This document shows, one piece after another, positions 16,002 through 24,650 of a stretch of 33,588 nt of DNA (positions within the stretch are counted from its first letter, which is position 1; every line of letters begins with the position of its first letter). The notes under the pieces are model-generated. The model did not search any database, was not told where the DNA came from, and saw only the letters and a program-made list of their open reading frames with translations. This DNA is from an uncultured Planctomycetota bacterium (lineage in GTDB: Bacteria > Planctomycetota > UBA1135 > GCA-002686595): contig CAIYPP010000154.1 of the NCBI GenBank assembly GCA_903928115.1, positions 1-33,588 on the forward strand, in the 5' to 3' direction. The position numbers and the translations under genes are program-made.

Positions 16002-17239
16002 GGCGTGAGAATGATCGACGTGTTGATACCGCCGAATGCAAAGTTATTTTTCATCGCAATGCGTGCACGTGTTTCCCTCGGCCGGCTCTGAACGTAGTCC
16101 AATGCCGCACAACGGGGATCCAAATCTTCGAGATTCAAGGTCGGCGCGATCCAGCCTTCGCGCAACATTTCCAGAGTAAACCACGCCTCTAGAGCTCCGC
16201 AAGCGCCCAAGGTGTGCCCCATGTGTCCCTTGAGAGAGCTCGTCACGGCCCTTGGGCCGAAAACTGCGTGCATCGCGGCGCTCTCTGCAATATCACCAAC
16301 TTCCGTCGCCGTGGCATGCGCACCAATATAACCAACGTCGCTGGGCGACAGCCCCGCATCCGCAAGCGCGAGGCGCATCACGTCCTCCATCCCGGCGGCG
16401 TGCGGCTGCGTCATGTGCTGCCCATCACAGTTGGTAGCGAATCCGAGTATTTCACCCAAGATCGGCGCACCTCGGGACTTCGCATGCTCGAGCGATTCGA
16501 GCACGAAGGTACACGCTCCCTCCGCGACCACGAGCCCGTCTCGTGCGCGATCGAACGGCCGTGGCGACCTAGCAGGCTCGGAGTTCTTGGTGGAGGTCGC
16601 AAAGAGGACGTCGAAAACGGCCGCATCGACTACGTGGAGCTCCTCGGCGCCGCCGGAAATCATACAGTCCGCACGTCCGCCGACGATCGACTCGTACCCA
16701 TATCCAATTCCCTGACTTCCAGAAGTACAAGCTGTGCAAGTGGACAAGACCCGACCGCGGATCTCGAAAAATTGGGCGAGATTCGCAGCGACCGTGTGAC
16801 TCATCAGCTGGATGTAGCTGTTGGGTGAGACTCCTTTGAGGCTCTTTTGGATGAGCACCTGACGAGCGTACTCCTCAAGTGCGAGCGGACTGCCGCTCGT
16901 CGATCCATAAGAAATCCCCGTCCTGCCGCTTTGCAGCACGGAGTTGTCGGTGAGTCCCGCGGACTCGAGTGCACGCTGGGTGGCGATCGTCGCCATCTGC
17001 GCGACGCGGCCCATGGTTCGCATCTTCTTGCGCGGATAGTGCTCGGGAACTGCGAAGGCACGGACCCAACCTCCTAGGCGCGTACCTAGGCCGGTCACGC
17101 CGTCGAACTCTGGACTGAGTCGCACGCCGGAGGTGCCTTCGCGAAGTGCGATTCGAACGCTGCTCCAGTCGTTACCGATAGGTGAAAACCCAGCTACGCC
17201 GGTAACGACGACGCGCCGTCGTGAGGGATCGTGGGACAT
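15995..17239 (-). CDS. apeR: Beta-ketoacyl-ACP synthase, ApeR type
   Basis: Second condensing enzyme of the polyene synthase, 414 aa. It begins SRRRVVVTGVAGFSPIG. Catalytic residues: Cys171 in CTACTSGSQGIGYG, His308 in GAHATATEVGD, Lys337 and His342 in SSLKGHMGHTLGACGALEAW. The C-terminus has NNFAFGGINTSI. As I remember them, these blocks and EHYPRKKMRTMGRVAQMAT follow E. coli ApeR. A likely role is early chain extension or priming alongside ApeO with its chain length factor. The ATG at 17239 follows the dehydratase stop by 32 bases. In E. coli-type clusters a ketoreductase gene (apeQ) sits beside apeR; none is present here. Confidence 0.9.
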   Translation of the reverse strand: MSHDPSRRRVVVTGVAGFSPIGNDWSSVRIALREGTSGVRLSPEFDGVTGLGTRLGGWVRAFAVPEHYPRKKMRTMGRVAQMATIATQRALESAGLTDNSVLQSGRTGISYGSTSGSPLALEEYARQVLIQKSLKGVSPNSYIQLMSHTVAANLAQFFEIRGRVLSTCTACTSGSQGIGYGYESIVGGRADCMISGGAEELHVVDAAVFDVLFATSTKNSEPARSPRPFDRARDGLVVAEGACTFVLESLEHAKSRGAPILGEILGFATNCDGQHMTQPHAAGMEDVMRLALADAGLSPSDVGYIGAHATATEVGDIAESAAMHAVFGPRAVTSSLKGHMGHTLGACGALEAWFTLEMLREGWIAPTLNLEDLDPRCAALDYVQSRPRETRARIAMKNNFAFGGINTSIILTPW

Positions 17240-17271
17240 GGTGAGTGCACGTGTGCGGAAGCGCTTCAGGC

Positions 17272-17760
17272 TTACCGGCCTTTCGGCCTAGCGTCCGAGG
17301 AGTCGGCGTCGCGCAGGCCCGGCTCGTGGGCCGGAGTATGTGGGGAGAACGCACTAAGAGTGCACGCGGCGAGCACGGCGCCGCTCGCTTCATCGAGGAT
17401 CTGGCAAGCGAAGCTTCCAAGCTCTCCGTCGCTCCAAACCTCTTGGGCCTGCGTAACGAGCGTCTGGCCAGGCAAAAAGTACTCGACCATCAAGTCGAGG
17501 CGGCGAGTTCCGAGCAAGTATCCGATGCGAATGGGCTCGCTTTGTTTCCGACCGCGGAGGCCGGAATGCGCAGCGGCGGTCTGAGCCATGTACTCGAGTC
17601 CTACGAATGCAGGCACGCGGCCTCGGTCGTCCGCGAACGGCGATGCGATGCCGATCGTGGTCCGCGCACTGGTTATCGTTGGAGAGTGCGCGATCAGCTC
17701 GCCCAAAAGCGTCATGGGGGGCTGCTGGGGGAGCACTTCGCTGGGGTGGGGGAGTTTCAA
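17272..17760 (-). CDS. apeP: Hotdog-fold 3-hydroxyacyl-ACP dehydratase, ApeP type, TTG start
   Basis: A 162-aa dehydratase-like protein for the double-bond-forming step. The block VPAFVGLEYMAQTAAAHSG carries a Glu (residue 56) in LExMAQ, equivalent to the catalytic Glu of FabZ, but there is no GHFP histidine motif before it. IGYLLGTRRLDL is family-typical. I chose the TTG at 17760: it overlaps the DUF3261 stop as TTGA, in the same pattern as other junctions here, has GGAG 12-15 bases upstream and gives the usual N-terminus (LPHPSEVLPQQPPM). A start further upstream would lie inside the neighbouring gene, and the first in-frame ATG would cut the domain. Confidence 0.8.
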   Translation of the reverse strand: MKLPHPSEVLPQQPPMTLLGELIAHSPTITSARTTIGIASPFADDRGRVPAFVGLEYMAQTAAAHSGLRGRKQSEPIRIGYLLGTRRLDLMVEYFLPGQTLVTQAQEVWSDGELGSFACQILDEASGAVLAACTLSAFSPHTPAHEPGLRDADSSDARPKGR

Positions 17761-18317
17761 GGTGCGAGCCGCTCCCAACGAACCGTTTCGATGTGCAGGC
17801 TGTAGTCCAGCTCGTGATGCACGAAATCTATCGGTCCTAGCCAAGGAGCGCCCGTGGCCGCATAGGTCACCGAAACCACGACGCGTGTGTTCGAGATCAG
17901 TCGTCGCACGCGTCCCCCGTTCTCACGCGACTCGACCAGTGTCAGGCCAGAGAGCGTGGGTAGCTCAGGCCACAGGGCGAGCTGAAGAGCGGCGAGAATG
18001 CGCCGTGGGTCCGCGGGTAGTCGGCCCGATGTACGATCGTCTACCCAAACTTCTTTGCCATTGTAGATGATCGAAAACGACGTGGATCCGACTGGGGTCA
18101 GTCCGACCAGCCGGATGGACTCGGAGTCGATCTCTAGCACGCAGTCCATCGATGCCACCTGACCGCCCCAATTCGACTCGATCGTCTGCTCAAGCGCTAT
18201 GCCGCAGCCGAAGGTTTCTGGATCAAGCAGATCGATACTCGCGCCCGTGGCGATCGGGACCGCACGCGTCGAAGTACAGCAAGCCAGGAACAGGAGGGAC
18301 AGGATCGAGAGCCTCAT
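17757..18317 (-). CDS. apeN: DUF3261 lipoprotein of aryl-polyene clusters
   Basis: A 186-aa lipoprotein with a short signal (RLSILSLLFLACC; Cys13 or Cys14 lipidated). The mature domain has a VLEIDSESIRLVGLTPVG-like start, then YNGKEVWVDDR, and ILAALQLALWPELPTLSGL. This matches the DUF3261 family, which accompanies aryl-polyene export genes. A role in moving or anchoring the product at the outer membrane is inferred from that association. The ATG at 18317 overlaps the exporter stop (ATGA), and its own stop overlaps the TTG of the dehydratase. Confidence 0.8.
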   Translation of the reverse strand: MRLSILSLLFLACCTSTRAVPIATGASIDLLDPETFGCGIALEQTIESNWGGQVASMDCVLEIDSESIRLVGLTPVGSTSFSIIYNGKEVWVDDRTSGRLPADPRRILAALQLALWPELPTLSGLTLVESRENGGRVRRLISNTRVVVSVTYAATGAPWLGPIDFVHHELDYSLHIETVRWERLAP

Positions 18318-20686
18318 TCGTTCTGGCCTCGCCATGCAGATGGGGAAAGGGCCAGTGCCAGAATGATACCCACGGATACGCTCGCGCCAAGATCCCGGAT
18401 GGGAGGCGCAGAACTGCAGGCCATGGCGCCGAAAGCGATGACCGTGACCCATGCGGACAGCATCAGCGCCTCGAAGGTCGTCTCAGCGCTGGCGCGATCT
18501 TCCGCGAGAAACGCTCCATAGTCGACTGCCAACCCGAGAACGAGCAGTTGTCCAAGGACATGAAACAGCGAAAGCGGCACGCCGAATGCGGAAAGCACCG
18601 CGAGGGTCGTACCCGCCGAGACCAGTGCTGGGAGAATCGTGCGCACGCCGGCGCGGGGACCAAAGCGAAGCATGAGAATCGAGAGAACCCCGAGATACGC
18701 CAGTCCCACAAGCCTCATGGTTTCCGAACGCAGCGCGCGCATAAGCCCTGTCAGCGAATCGATGCGATCGATGAAACGTACGCCCTCGATGCCTTCGAGA
18801 CTGGAAGCTAGTCCCCGCGCATTCGACACTCCTTGCAACAGAATCACCGTAGAAATGCCAGAGTGCGCAGATTCGAGCCAGAGCCCGCGCAGGGGCTCCG
18901 AGATTGGATTCGAGAGGAGTTCGGACACGGTCAGCGGCTCGACGTTGTTGACTTCGATGTCTTCGCGTAGCCACTTCAGGCTCTCTTCGTGGAATCCGAG
19001 CTCGTCCAAGCCATGCTCGAGTACTTGGAAATTCGGTAGAAGAGTTCGACGAACGAGGTCCGAGTTAGCGCGCTGTCGGCTCTGGCTAGGAATGAAGGGG
19101 GCCAGAGAAACAATGCCTGCAAGCTCTCCCCGAGCAACGGAATGGCGCAACTCCGAGTCTGCCACGGCCAGTCGCTCCAATACTTCGTCCTCAGTCTCGC
19201 CCTCCACGACCACAACTTTGCTCTCGTCGACGCGTGACAAGATCGATCTCGAACGCGACTCGTCGTCGAGCAGTTGCTGCGGGGCTGACTGTAGCGCGCG
19301 AATATCGTCGCTATAGTTCGCATTTCCGATGAACCAACAGGCAGCAAATGCGGCCGCAAGCATGGCCGCCCGCACGGAAACATACGCGCGCCGATCCGCC
19401 CATAGCCCGAGCCAGCGTCTCGATAGCGTGGTGAGTGGCGAGAATCTCGCATTGCGTAGGCGGAAACGAGAGAGCGGCGGAAACCAAACCACAACGGTCA
19501 GCCAAGCTGCAAGCAGACCTGCGCACGAGAACACCGCGAATTGCTGCAGGACTGGAAACGGTGTCAGATAAAGTCCCGAGAATCCCACGATGCTCGTAAG
19601 GGCTCCGACAGTGATGGCAGGGAAAATCACGCGCAAACCGACGTTCGGATCCCAAGATTCATCGGAATCGCGATGTATAAAGAAGTAGTGCAGTGCGTAG
19701 TCAACACCGAGGCCGGTGAGTGTCGAGCCGAAAACCAGCGAAAGCGTGTGGACTTCTTCGAACAAAACAAAGCAAGCGCAAGTTCCGGCAAGAACGGACA
19801 TTGCCATTGGCAGAACGGATAGCATGAGCGGTCGCCAACTTCTTAGCACCAACCAAATGCTCAGGAGGGTTGCCAACGTGGATCCTATGCCCAAGAGTCC
19901 GAATTCTCGCTGAGCAACGGAGCGATAATGGCTCGCGAAGCGAGGCACGCCGCTGAAGATGCAGTCGACTCCGGAAGCAGAGAGGAGCATCGTTTCGCGT
20001 GTCGCCTCCATCCACACGACAGCCTCATCGCTGCCACCCGCGTCGAAAGGATCTGCCGCCGTTGTCATCGTGACTACGGCGTAGGTCCGTCCATCGTGCG
20101 TAGCGCATAGAAAGCCGCTATTTCCGAGGCCCGCGAGGCTGAGGCGAGCAAAGTCCCGCTGCAACTCGTGACCCAGTAGAAGCGGGTCTCGGTCGAGCGT
20201 CGGCGCGACGGCGGCGGACAACGGGCTGGCGAGTGTGTCGAAGATACGCGCGAGTGTTGCTTCAACGGGGTCTTCGCGTTCGAGATTCCCCACCACTTTC
20301 GACGGAAGCACTTGGAATCGATGCCGATCGTAAAGGGCGCGCAGCTCGGCCTCCCGATTCGCTACGGTGCGGCCCTCGACCTTCGCGAACAGGCCGGACC
20401 TCTCAGCATTTTCGACGAGCTTCGCTGCCAGCGATTCCGCACGCTCTGGATCCGCGTGACCAACGAGGGCGATGAGTCGCCGTGCAGAATCGCCCTGCGA
20501 CTGAGCGTAGAGTTGCTGCAGAGACGGGTCCCGCTGCTCCGCTGGGAGTAGTGCAAGAATACTTGTTTCGAGTCGTAGCCCCTGCGTCCAGCGCTGGAAG
20601 AGCCACGCACCGAGTGCGACCGCGCTCGCAAGCCAAAGCCAAGCGAGGCTACGGCTTAGCCCAGTCGAACCAGCGACGTGCTTCAT
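18314..20686 (-). CDS. apeM: MMPL/RND-family lipid exporter, ApeM type
   Basis: A 790-aa inner-membrane exporter. The layout is a doubled MMPL unit: membrane segment ~14-32, a large periplasmic loop to ~258, then a membrane bundle with VFGSTLTGLGVDYALHYFF (~318-336). A second unit has a periplasmic loop (~455-640) and a final bundle with LLVLGLAVDYGAFLAEDR. The paired Asp-Tyr motifs (VDYALH, VDYGAF) match the proton-relay positions of MMPL transporters. By analogy with other aryl-polyene clusters it would move the finished aryl-polyene lipid out of the inner membrane. The ATG at 20686 overlaps the LolA-like gene by 38 bases, longer than the other junctions, so a later non-ATG start cannot be excluded. 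Confidence 0.9.
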   Translation of the reverse strand: MKHVAGSTGLSRSLAWLWLASAVALGAWLFQRWTQGLRLETSILALLPAEQRDPSLQQLYAQSQGDSARRLIALVGHADPERAESLAAKLVENAERSGLFAKVEGRTVANREAELRALYDRHRFQVLPSKVVGNLEREDPVEATLARIFDTLASPLSAAVAPTLDRDPLLLGHELQRDFARLSLAGLGNSGFLCATHDGRTYAVVTMTTAADPFDAGGSDEAVVWMEATRETMLLSASGVDCIFSGVPRFASHYRSVAQREFGLLGIGSTLATLLSIWLVLRSWRPLMLSVLPMAMSVLAGTCACFVLFEEVHTLSLVFGSTLTGLGVDYALHYFFIHRDSDESWDPNVGLRVIFPAITVGALTSIVGFSGLYLTPFPVLQQFAVFSCAGLLAAWLTVVVWFPPLSRFRLRNARFSPLTTLSRRWLGLWADRRAYVSVRAAMLAAAFAACWFIGNANYSDDIRALQSAPQQLLDDESRSRSILSRVDESKVVVVEGETEDEVLERLAVADSELRHSVARGELAGIVSLAPFIPSQSRQRANSDLVRRTLLPNFQVLEHGLDELGFHEESLKWLREDIEVNNVEPLTVSELLSNPISEPLRGLWLESAHSGISTVILLQGVSNARGLASSLEGIEGVRFIDRIDSLTGLMRALRSETMRLVGLAYLGVLSILMLRFGPRAGVRTILPALVSAGTTLAVLSAFGVPLSLFHVLGQLLVLGLAVDYGAFLAEDRASAETTFEALMLSAWVTVIAFGAMACSSAPPIRDLGASVSVGIILALALSPSAWRGQNE

Positions 20687-21314
20687 CTTCGGTGAGCGGA
20701 GTCTTGTTGGACACCGCCGTCCAAGTAACCACTGTACAGTCTCCAGACACCTCGCGGATCACGTAACGCTGAACGCGATCCTTCGAACCTTCAACGACAA
20801 TGCTGGCAATGACCTTGCTAAGAGGCTCCTTCTTCGGTGCGAGCCCGAGCGTCCAGCTCTCGATGCTGCCGCTGAAGTAGATCCGAAAGTGCGCTTCGAG
20901 TCCTCTGGTATCCCCGGAGAGGACGAGCAGGAACGCGTCGACAAAAGACTTGACTATGGGCTGCTTAGTTGCGTCGATACGCTCAACGCGGCCTTCTGAG
21001 TCTCTCTGAGTGATCCCCACGTTCGATAGAACAAGCTCGCTCGACCGCGGCTCCGTCGTGTTCCGGTAGAGTCCACGCTCGCTATGCAGCACCAGCTTTC
21101 CACTCGACTTCAGCGGTCGCTTGAGCGCCTTTAGGTGCTTTTCTTCGATGAAACTGGCTCGCATGGGGTTGGCTCCACGCAGCAGCTCATTGACGGTTGA
21201 GAACTCCTTGGACGCAGTAGCCACCTCGATCGGATTCTGAAAAACATCTGGAGCACCCGTCGGCGGGGCTTGCAGGCAAATCAAGAGTAGCGGAACGATG
21301 AATCTGAGTATCAC
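20649..21314 (-). CDS. apeL: LolA-like periplasmic lipid/lipoprotein carrier, ApeL type
   Basis: A 221-aa exported protein: signal peptide (ILRFIVPLLLICLQAP), then a LolA-type beta sheet fold suggested by RASFIEEKHLKALKRPLKSS and GKLVLHSERGLYRNT, which matches the F...K.L..L..PL.S.G.L pattern of LolA-related carriers. Its expected role is to carry the polyene lipid across the periplasm with the MMPL exporter. The GTG at 21314 overlaps the ammonia-lyase stop as GTGA. The C-terminal ~13 residues are encoded within the start of the exporter gene. Less GC-rich than the flanks. Confidence 0.8.
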   Translation of the reverse strand: MILRFIVPLLLICLQAPPTGAPDVFQNPIEVATASKEFSTVNELLRGANPMRASFIEEKHLKALKRPLKSSGKLVLHSERGLYRNTTEPRSSELVLSNVGITQRDSEGRVERIDATKQPIVKSFVDAFLLVLSGDTRGLEAHFRIYFSGSIESWTLGLAPKKEPLSKVIASIVVEGSKDRVQRYVIREVSGDCTVVTWTAVSNKTPLTEDEARRWFDWAKP

Positions 21315-22885
21315 GTCGTCGTCCTTTCCAGCACCCTACTGACAAGGCTTGGTCGGCGGCGCATTTCCGCGAGAATACCTCGCAGCTCGCCCTCCAGCGG
21401 GCGATCTGCCTTCACGGTTTCAAACACTTTGTGCACTGCGTCGCGCATGGCCTGAAGCCCAGGCGCGAGGTTCAGTTCGAAACCGGGCTCAAGTGTAGAG
21501 CGCAGCGCGAGTGCTTGCGTCGAGCCGAGCAGGCACGCTGCAGAAACTTGTTCTGTCAACTCGAGCACCCTGATCGCATCACGAGCCGCGATCGTGCCCA
21601 TGCTCACCTTGTCTTGATTGTGACCTTCTGTAGAGCGAGAGAAGGAAGTTGCGGGCATCGTCAGCTTCAGCGCCTCAGCAGCCCACGCGGATGCGCCGAT
21701 ATGAACCGCTTTGAAGCCGTGGTGAACGCTCGCGTCGTCGCCGGACATCCCCGTTAGATTGCGCGGCAAGCCCCGATTGCGTTGAGGATCGAGAAGCAAC
21801 GCAAGTTGTCGATCGAGCAGGTCGGCGACGCTCGCGCACGCCGTCTTAAGAGAATCCATGGCGAGAGCTACGTGGCCACCGTAGAAGTGGCCCCCGTGCA
21901 TCACATGTCCCATTTCTGGATCGTAAAGAGGGTTGTCGTTCACGCTGTTGAGCTCAATTTCCAACCAAGAACGGCTCCAGCGAAGGCAGTCCTCGAGCAC
22001 GCCAAGGACGTGCGGCGCGCAGCGCAGCGAGTACGGGTCCTGAATCGCTCGGCCTGACGCAGAGCCCAGGAGTTCGCGGATGATGGCAGCTGCCTCGACT
22101 TGACCGGGGTGCGGTTTGAGCTCGAAGAGCCGTCGATCGTAGTGTGCGGACAGGCCGTCGAGCGCTACGACGTTCATGGCGGTGATCACGCACCCGAGCT
22201 CAAACAGCGCGCGTGCGCGCTCATGCGCGAGGCAGGCGAGCGCAGTCATCACGGCCGTGCCGTTCATGATCGCGAGGGCCTCCTTGGGCGCGAGGGTAAG
22301 TGGACGCAGCCCGCGCGCCTCGAGGGCTCGTCGCGCGCTCGTGTGTTGACCCTCAAAATAGACCTCTCGCTCGCCGACGAGTGCTGCGGCCACATAGGAA
22401 AGGGGCGTTAGGTCTCCGCTCGCACCGACGGACCCCTCGGCTGGGATGCACGGCAGAATACGCTCGTTCAAAAGCGCGGTGAGGAGTTCCAAAAGCTCCG
22501 GTCGGATCGCGGAGAAGCCTTTGACCAAGGAGGCGATCCGAACGGCGAGCACCGCGGCGGATCCCGCAGCGTCGAGGAGCTCTCCGAGGCCGCAGCCATG
22601 GTAACGAACTAGGTTGTGGGGAAGTGCCTCCACCAACGGCAACGGCACCGCGCGATCGCAAGTGTCGCCGTACCCAGTGTTGATTCCATAGATCTTTTCG
22701 CCACGGCGTACGCGTGCAGAGATCCCATCAGCGCCAGCTTGAAGTCTCGAGCGCCACTCTGGTGAGCGCGGCAAATGGAACTTCGCCTCGGAGTACGCGA
22801 GAGCGCAGATGTCTTCGATCGCGAGCACGCTACCCGCGTCGATGATGCGGCAGGTCCGCGGTTGGGGGTCATAGTCGATCGTCAT
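21311..22885 (-). CDS. Aromatic amino acid ammonia-lyase (HAL/PAL/TAL family)
   Basis: Removes ammonia from an aromatic amino acid without redox cofactors. The protein is 524 aa, normal for the family. Visible: catalytic Tyr66 in IYGINTGYG, MIO-forming Ala-Ser-Gly (155-157) in GSVGASGDLTPLSY, MNGTAVMT, and SVNDNPLYD. At the substrate-selectivity pair the sequence reads Tyr95-His96 (LVRYHGCG), unlike the plain Ser-His of HAL or His-Leu of RsTAL. Sequence alone therefore does not settle substrate; tyrosine, giving 4-coumarate, is favoured by context because flexirubin-type clusters use a tyrosine ammonia-lyase to make the starter. The ATG at 22885 overlaps the acyltransferase gene by 17 bases; the frame is open to 23119, but that adds unrelated sequence. 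It occupies the place where a thioesterase gene lies in E. coli-type clusters. Confidence 0.88.
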   Translation of the reverse strand: MTIDYDPQPRTCRIIDAGSVLAIEDICALAYSEAKFHLPRSPEWRSRLQAGADGISARVRRGEKIYGINTGYGDTCDRAVPLPLVEALPHNLVRYHGCGLGELLDAAGSAAVLAVRIASLVKGFSAIRPELLELLTALLNERILPCIPAEGSVGASGDLTPLSYVAAALVGEREVYFEGQHTSARRALEARGLRPLTLAPKEALAIMNGTAVMTALACLAHERARALFELGCVITAMNVVALDGLSAHYDRRLFELKPHPGQVEAAAIIRELLGSASGRAIQDPYSLRCAPHVLGVLEDCLRWSRSWLEIELNSVNDNPLYDPEMGHVMHGGHFYGGHVALAMDSLKTACASVADLLDRQLALLLDPQRNRGLPRNLTGMSGDDASVHHGFKAVHIGASAWAAEALKLTMPATSFSRSTEGHNQDKVSMGTIAARDAIRVLELTEQVSAACLLGSTQALALRSTLEPGFELNLAPGLQAMRDAVHKVFETVKADRPLEGELRGILAEMRRRPSLVSRVLERTTT

Positions 22886-23852
22886 GGGCCAGCTCGATCT
22901 CGGCTGCACGTGGGCTACCTGATCCTTCAGGTGTAGAAGTCCACGCATCATAGAAGTTGAACCATTGCAAGGGTGCGCGCAGGCAGATCTTTTCCATCGC
23001 AGCCGCATAGCGGTCGACGTACGGCCGAACATCTTCCTCTCTATGGGCGCGACGTAGTTCGATCTTCTCGGCGAGCTTCTCCACCCAGAGCTCGTAGCGG
23101 CGATTTCCGGTGCGCACACAGAAGGTCGTGTAAACCGGACACCTCAAGAGGGCCGCGAGGAAGAACGGGCCCGAAGGAAGCTCGATGGGCGCCCCGAGAA
23201 GCTGCGTTCGCACAACCCGCTTGGCGCTCGTCAGCTCCTTGCGATCCCCAAGGATGGCAATCCAGTGCCCAGCTTCCACCCGTCGTTGAAGCTCGAGCAC
23301 CGTCGACGGATCGTCTGGCGAGAGATGCACGACGCGTTGCTGAACTGCGGGAGCCAAGCGTGCCAGCAGCTGGTAGAGCCTCGGCGAAGCGCCTTGAAAC
23401 ATGAGCAGATACACCGCCTTGCCGCTGCGCTCGGAGAGGACACGCATGGCTTCGAAGCTGCCGATGTGGGCTCCGAGCAGGACTGCGCCTTGGCCTCGGT
23501 CGTGGAGATCTTGAAGCAGCTGGCGGTTCGGGAAGTCGATGGTGAACGTAGATGAGCGGTCCGTCCAAAGCGCGAGTCGGTCCAGACTGACGATCCCGAA
23601 GGTCCTGAAATGCTGGTAGGATGCCCAAAAAAGTCGTCGATTGCGCAGATGCCGCACTTCAGCTTTCGCAGCATGAACCCGCCGCAGATACGCGCAAGAA
23701 GCTAGGCGTGCGCGACGGCCCGTCAGATAGAAGTAGACGACCACGAATTCCGTGACGACCCGGGTCGGCCACATCCCGAGTCGCCGTAGTGTCCAAGCCA
23801 TGAAGTCGAGCCCCCAAGCGGACCCGCGTTCCGCAGAGTGGTGCCAGCTCAT
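22869..23852 (-). CDS. LpxL/HtrB-like lipid acyltransferase
   Basis: A 327-aa membrane-associated acyltransferase of the lysophospholipid/lipid A acyltransferase superfamily. It has a hydrophobic segment at ~35-45, the catalytic HX4E motif (His129-Glu134 in GAHIGSFEAM), LGDRKELTS, and LPSGPFFLAALLRCPVY. In proteobacterial aryl-polyene clusters this domain is fused behind a GT2 domain (ApeJ-like); here it is a separate gene whose ATG overlaps the GT2 stop as ATGA. It probably transfers the polyene acyl chain to a sugar or lipid acceptor. The ATG at 23852 is preferred over the long upstream extension, which lies in the GT2 gene. Confidence 0.86.
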   Translation of the reverse strand: MSWHHSAERGSAWGLDFMAWTLRRLGMWPTRVVTEFVVVYFYLTGRRARLASCAYLRRVHAAKAEVRHLRNRRLFWASYQHFRTFGIVSLDRLALWTDRSSTFTIDFPNRQLLQDLHDRGQGAVLLGAHIGSFEAMRVLSERSGKAVYLLMFQGASPRLYQLLARLAPAVQQRVVHLSPDDPSTVLELQRRVEAGHWIAILGDRKELTSAKRVVRTQLLGAPIELPSGPFFLAALLRCPVYTTFCVRTGNRRYELWVEKLAEKIELRRAHREEDVRPYVDRYAAAMEKICLRAPLQWFNFYDAWTSTPEGSGSPRAAEIELAHDDRL

Positions 23853-24604
23853 GGTCGAAGCTCGATTCGGCGCACGCCCGCCTGCCCCAGCAGTTTGGGT
23901 ACGCGGAGCAACATCTCGACAACGAGACGTGTGTGCATCCACGAGATTCGCGCGTTGTCTCGCAGCATACGGAAGTGCGAGATCCCGTCGATGGGATAGC
24001 GAACCATCGTGGGCAAGTTGAGGATCGGGGCACCACTCCACGCCAAGCGGACGGCCATCTCTGGGTCGAAATCCATACGCATTCCGACGCTTCCTCGCTC
24101 AAGGATTTGGTGCGAGCCGGTGACTGGGTAGCAGCGGAATCCGCACAGAGGATCGTCGATGGCCGTGGAGAGCGTTTCAATGCAGACCCAAAACACCGAG
24201 ATCTTGCGACCCCACCTGCGCGCTCGGGGTGCGTCAGCGCCAAACAAAGGGCTTCCGAGTACGAGCGCGTCCGGATGTCTCCTGGCTGCTTCAAGAAATC
24301 TCGGCACATCTTTCGCGTTGTGCTGTCCGTCCGCATCCATGACTATGGCGTGCGAGTAGCCCTCGGAGGAGAGTCGTCGGAAGCCTTCGCGAAGCGCGGC
24401 TCCTCTGCCTGAATTCTTCGGAAGCGTCCAGATCTTGATGTCGTCGAAGCGCTTGGATAGCGCCGCGAGGTGCGCCTTTGTGGCCGCGTCGCTTCCGTCG
24501 TCTACGATGTAGCAAGGCAGCTCCAGGTCGCGCAGCGGCTCCACGACCGATGCGATCGTCGAGCCATGGTTGTAGATGCCGATGAGCGCTGCGGGACGGA
24601 ACAT
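23849..24604 (-). CDS. Glycosyltransferase family 2
   Basis: A 251-aa cytoplasmic-face glycosyltransferase with a GT-A fold. Visible: IGIYNHGSTIASVV, IVDDGS (35-38 DDGS), LPKNSGRGAALREGF, and the metal-binding MDADGQH (90-95), with FDPEMAVRLAW in the acceptor half. It resembles dolichol-phosphate-mannose-synthase-type GT2 proteins. It likely makes the sugar-containing head group to which the polyene is esterified. The ATG at 24604 is chosen because GGAGGGG lies nine bases upstream; ATGs at 24622 and 24631 are alternatives. It overlaps the acyltransferase start by four bases and follows the ligase stop by 46 bases. Confidence 0.87.
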   Translation of the reverse strand: MFRPAALIGIYNHGSTIASVVEPLRDLELPCYIVDDGSDAATKAHLAALSKRFDDIKIWTLPKNSGRGAALREGFRRLSSEGYSHAIVMDADGQHNAKDVPRFLEAARRHPDALVLGSPLFGADAPRARRWGRKISVFWVCIETLSTAIDDPLCGFRCYPVTGSHQILERGSVGMRMDFDPEMAVRLAWSGAPILNLPTMVRYPIDGISHFRMLRDNARISWMHTRLVVEMLLRVPKLLGQAGVRRIELRP

Positions 24605-24650
24605 GGTGCGCTGCCCCTCCATCGTGGCCATGGTCTTGTGACGAGTCCGA

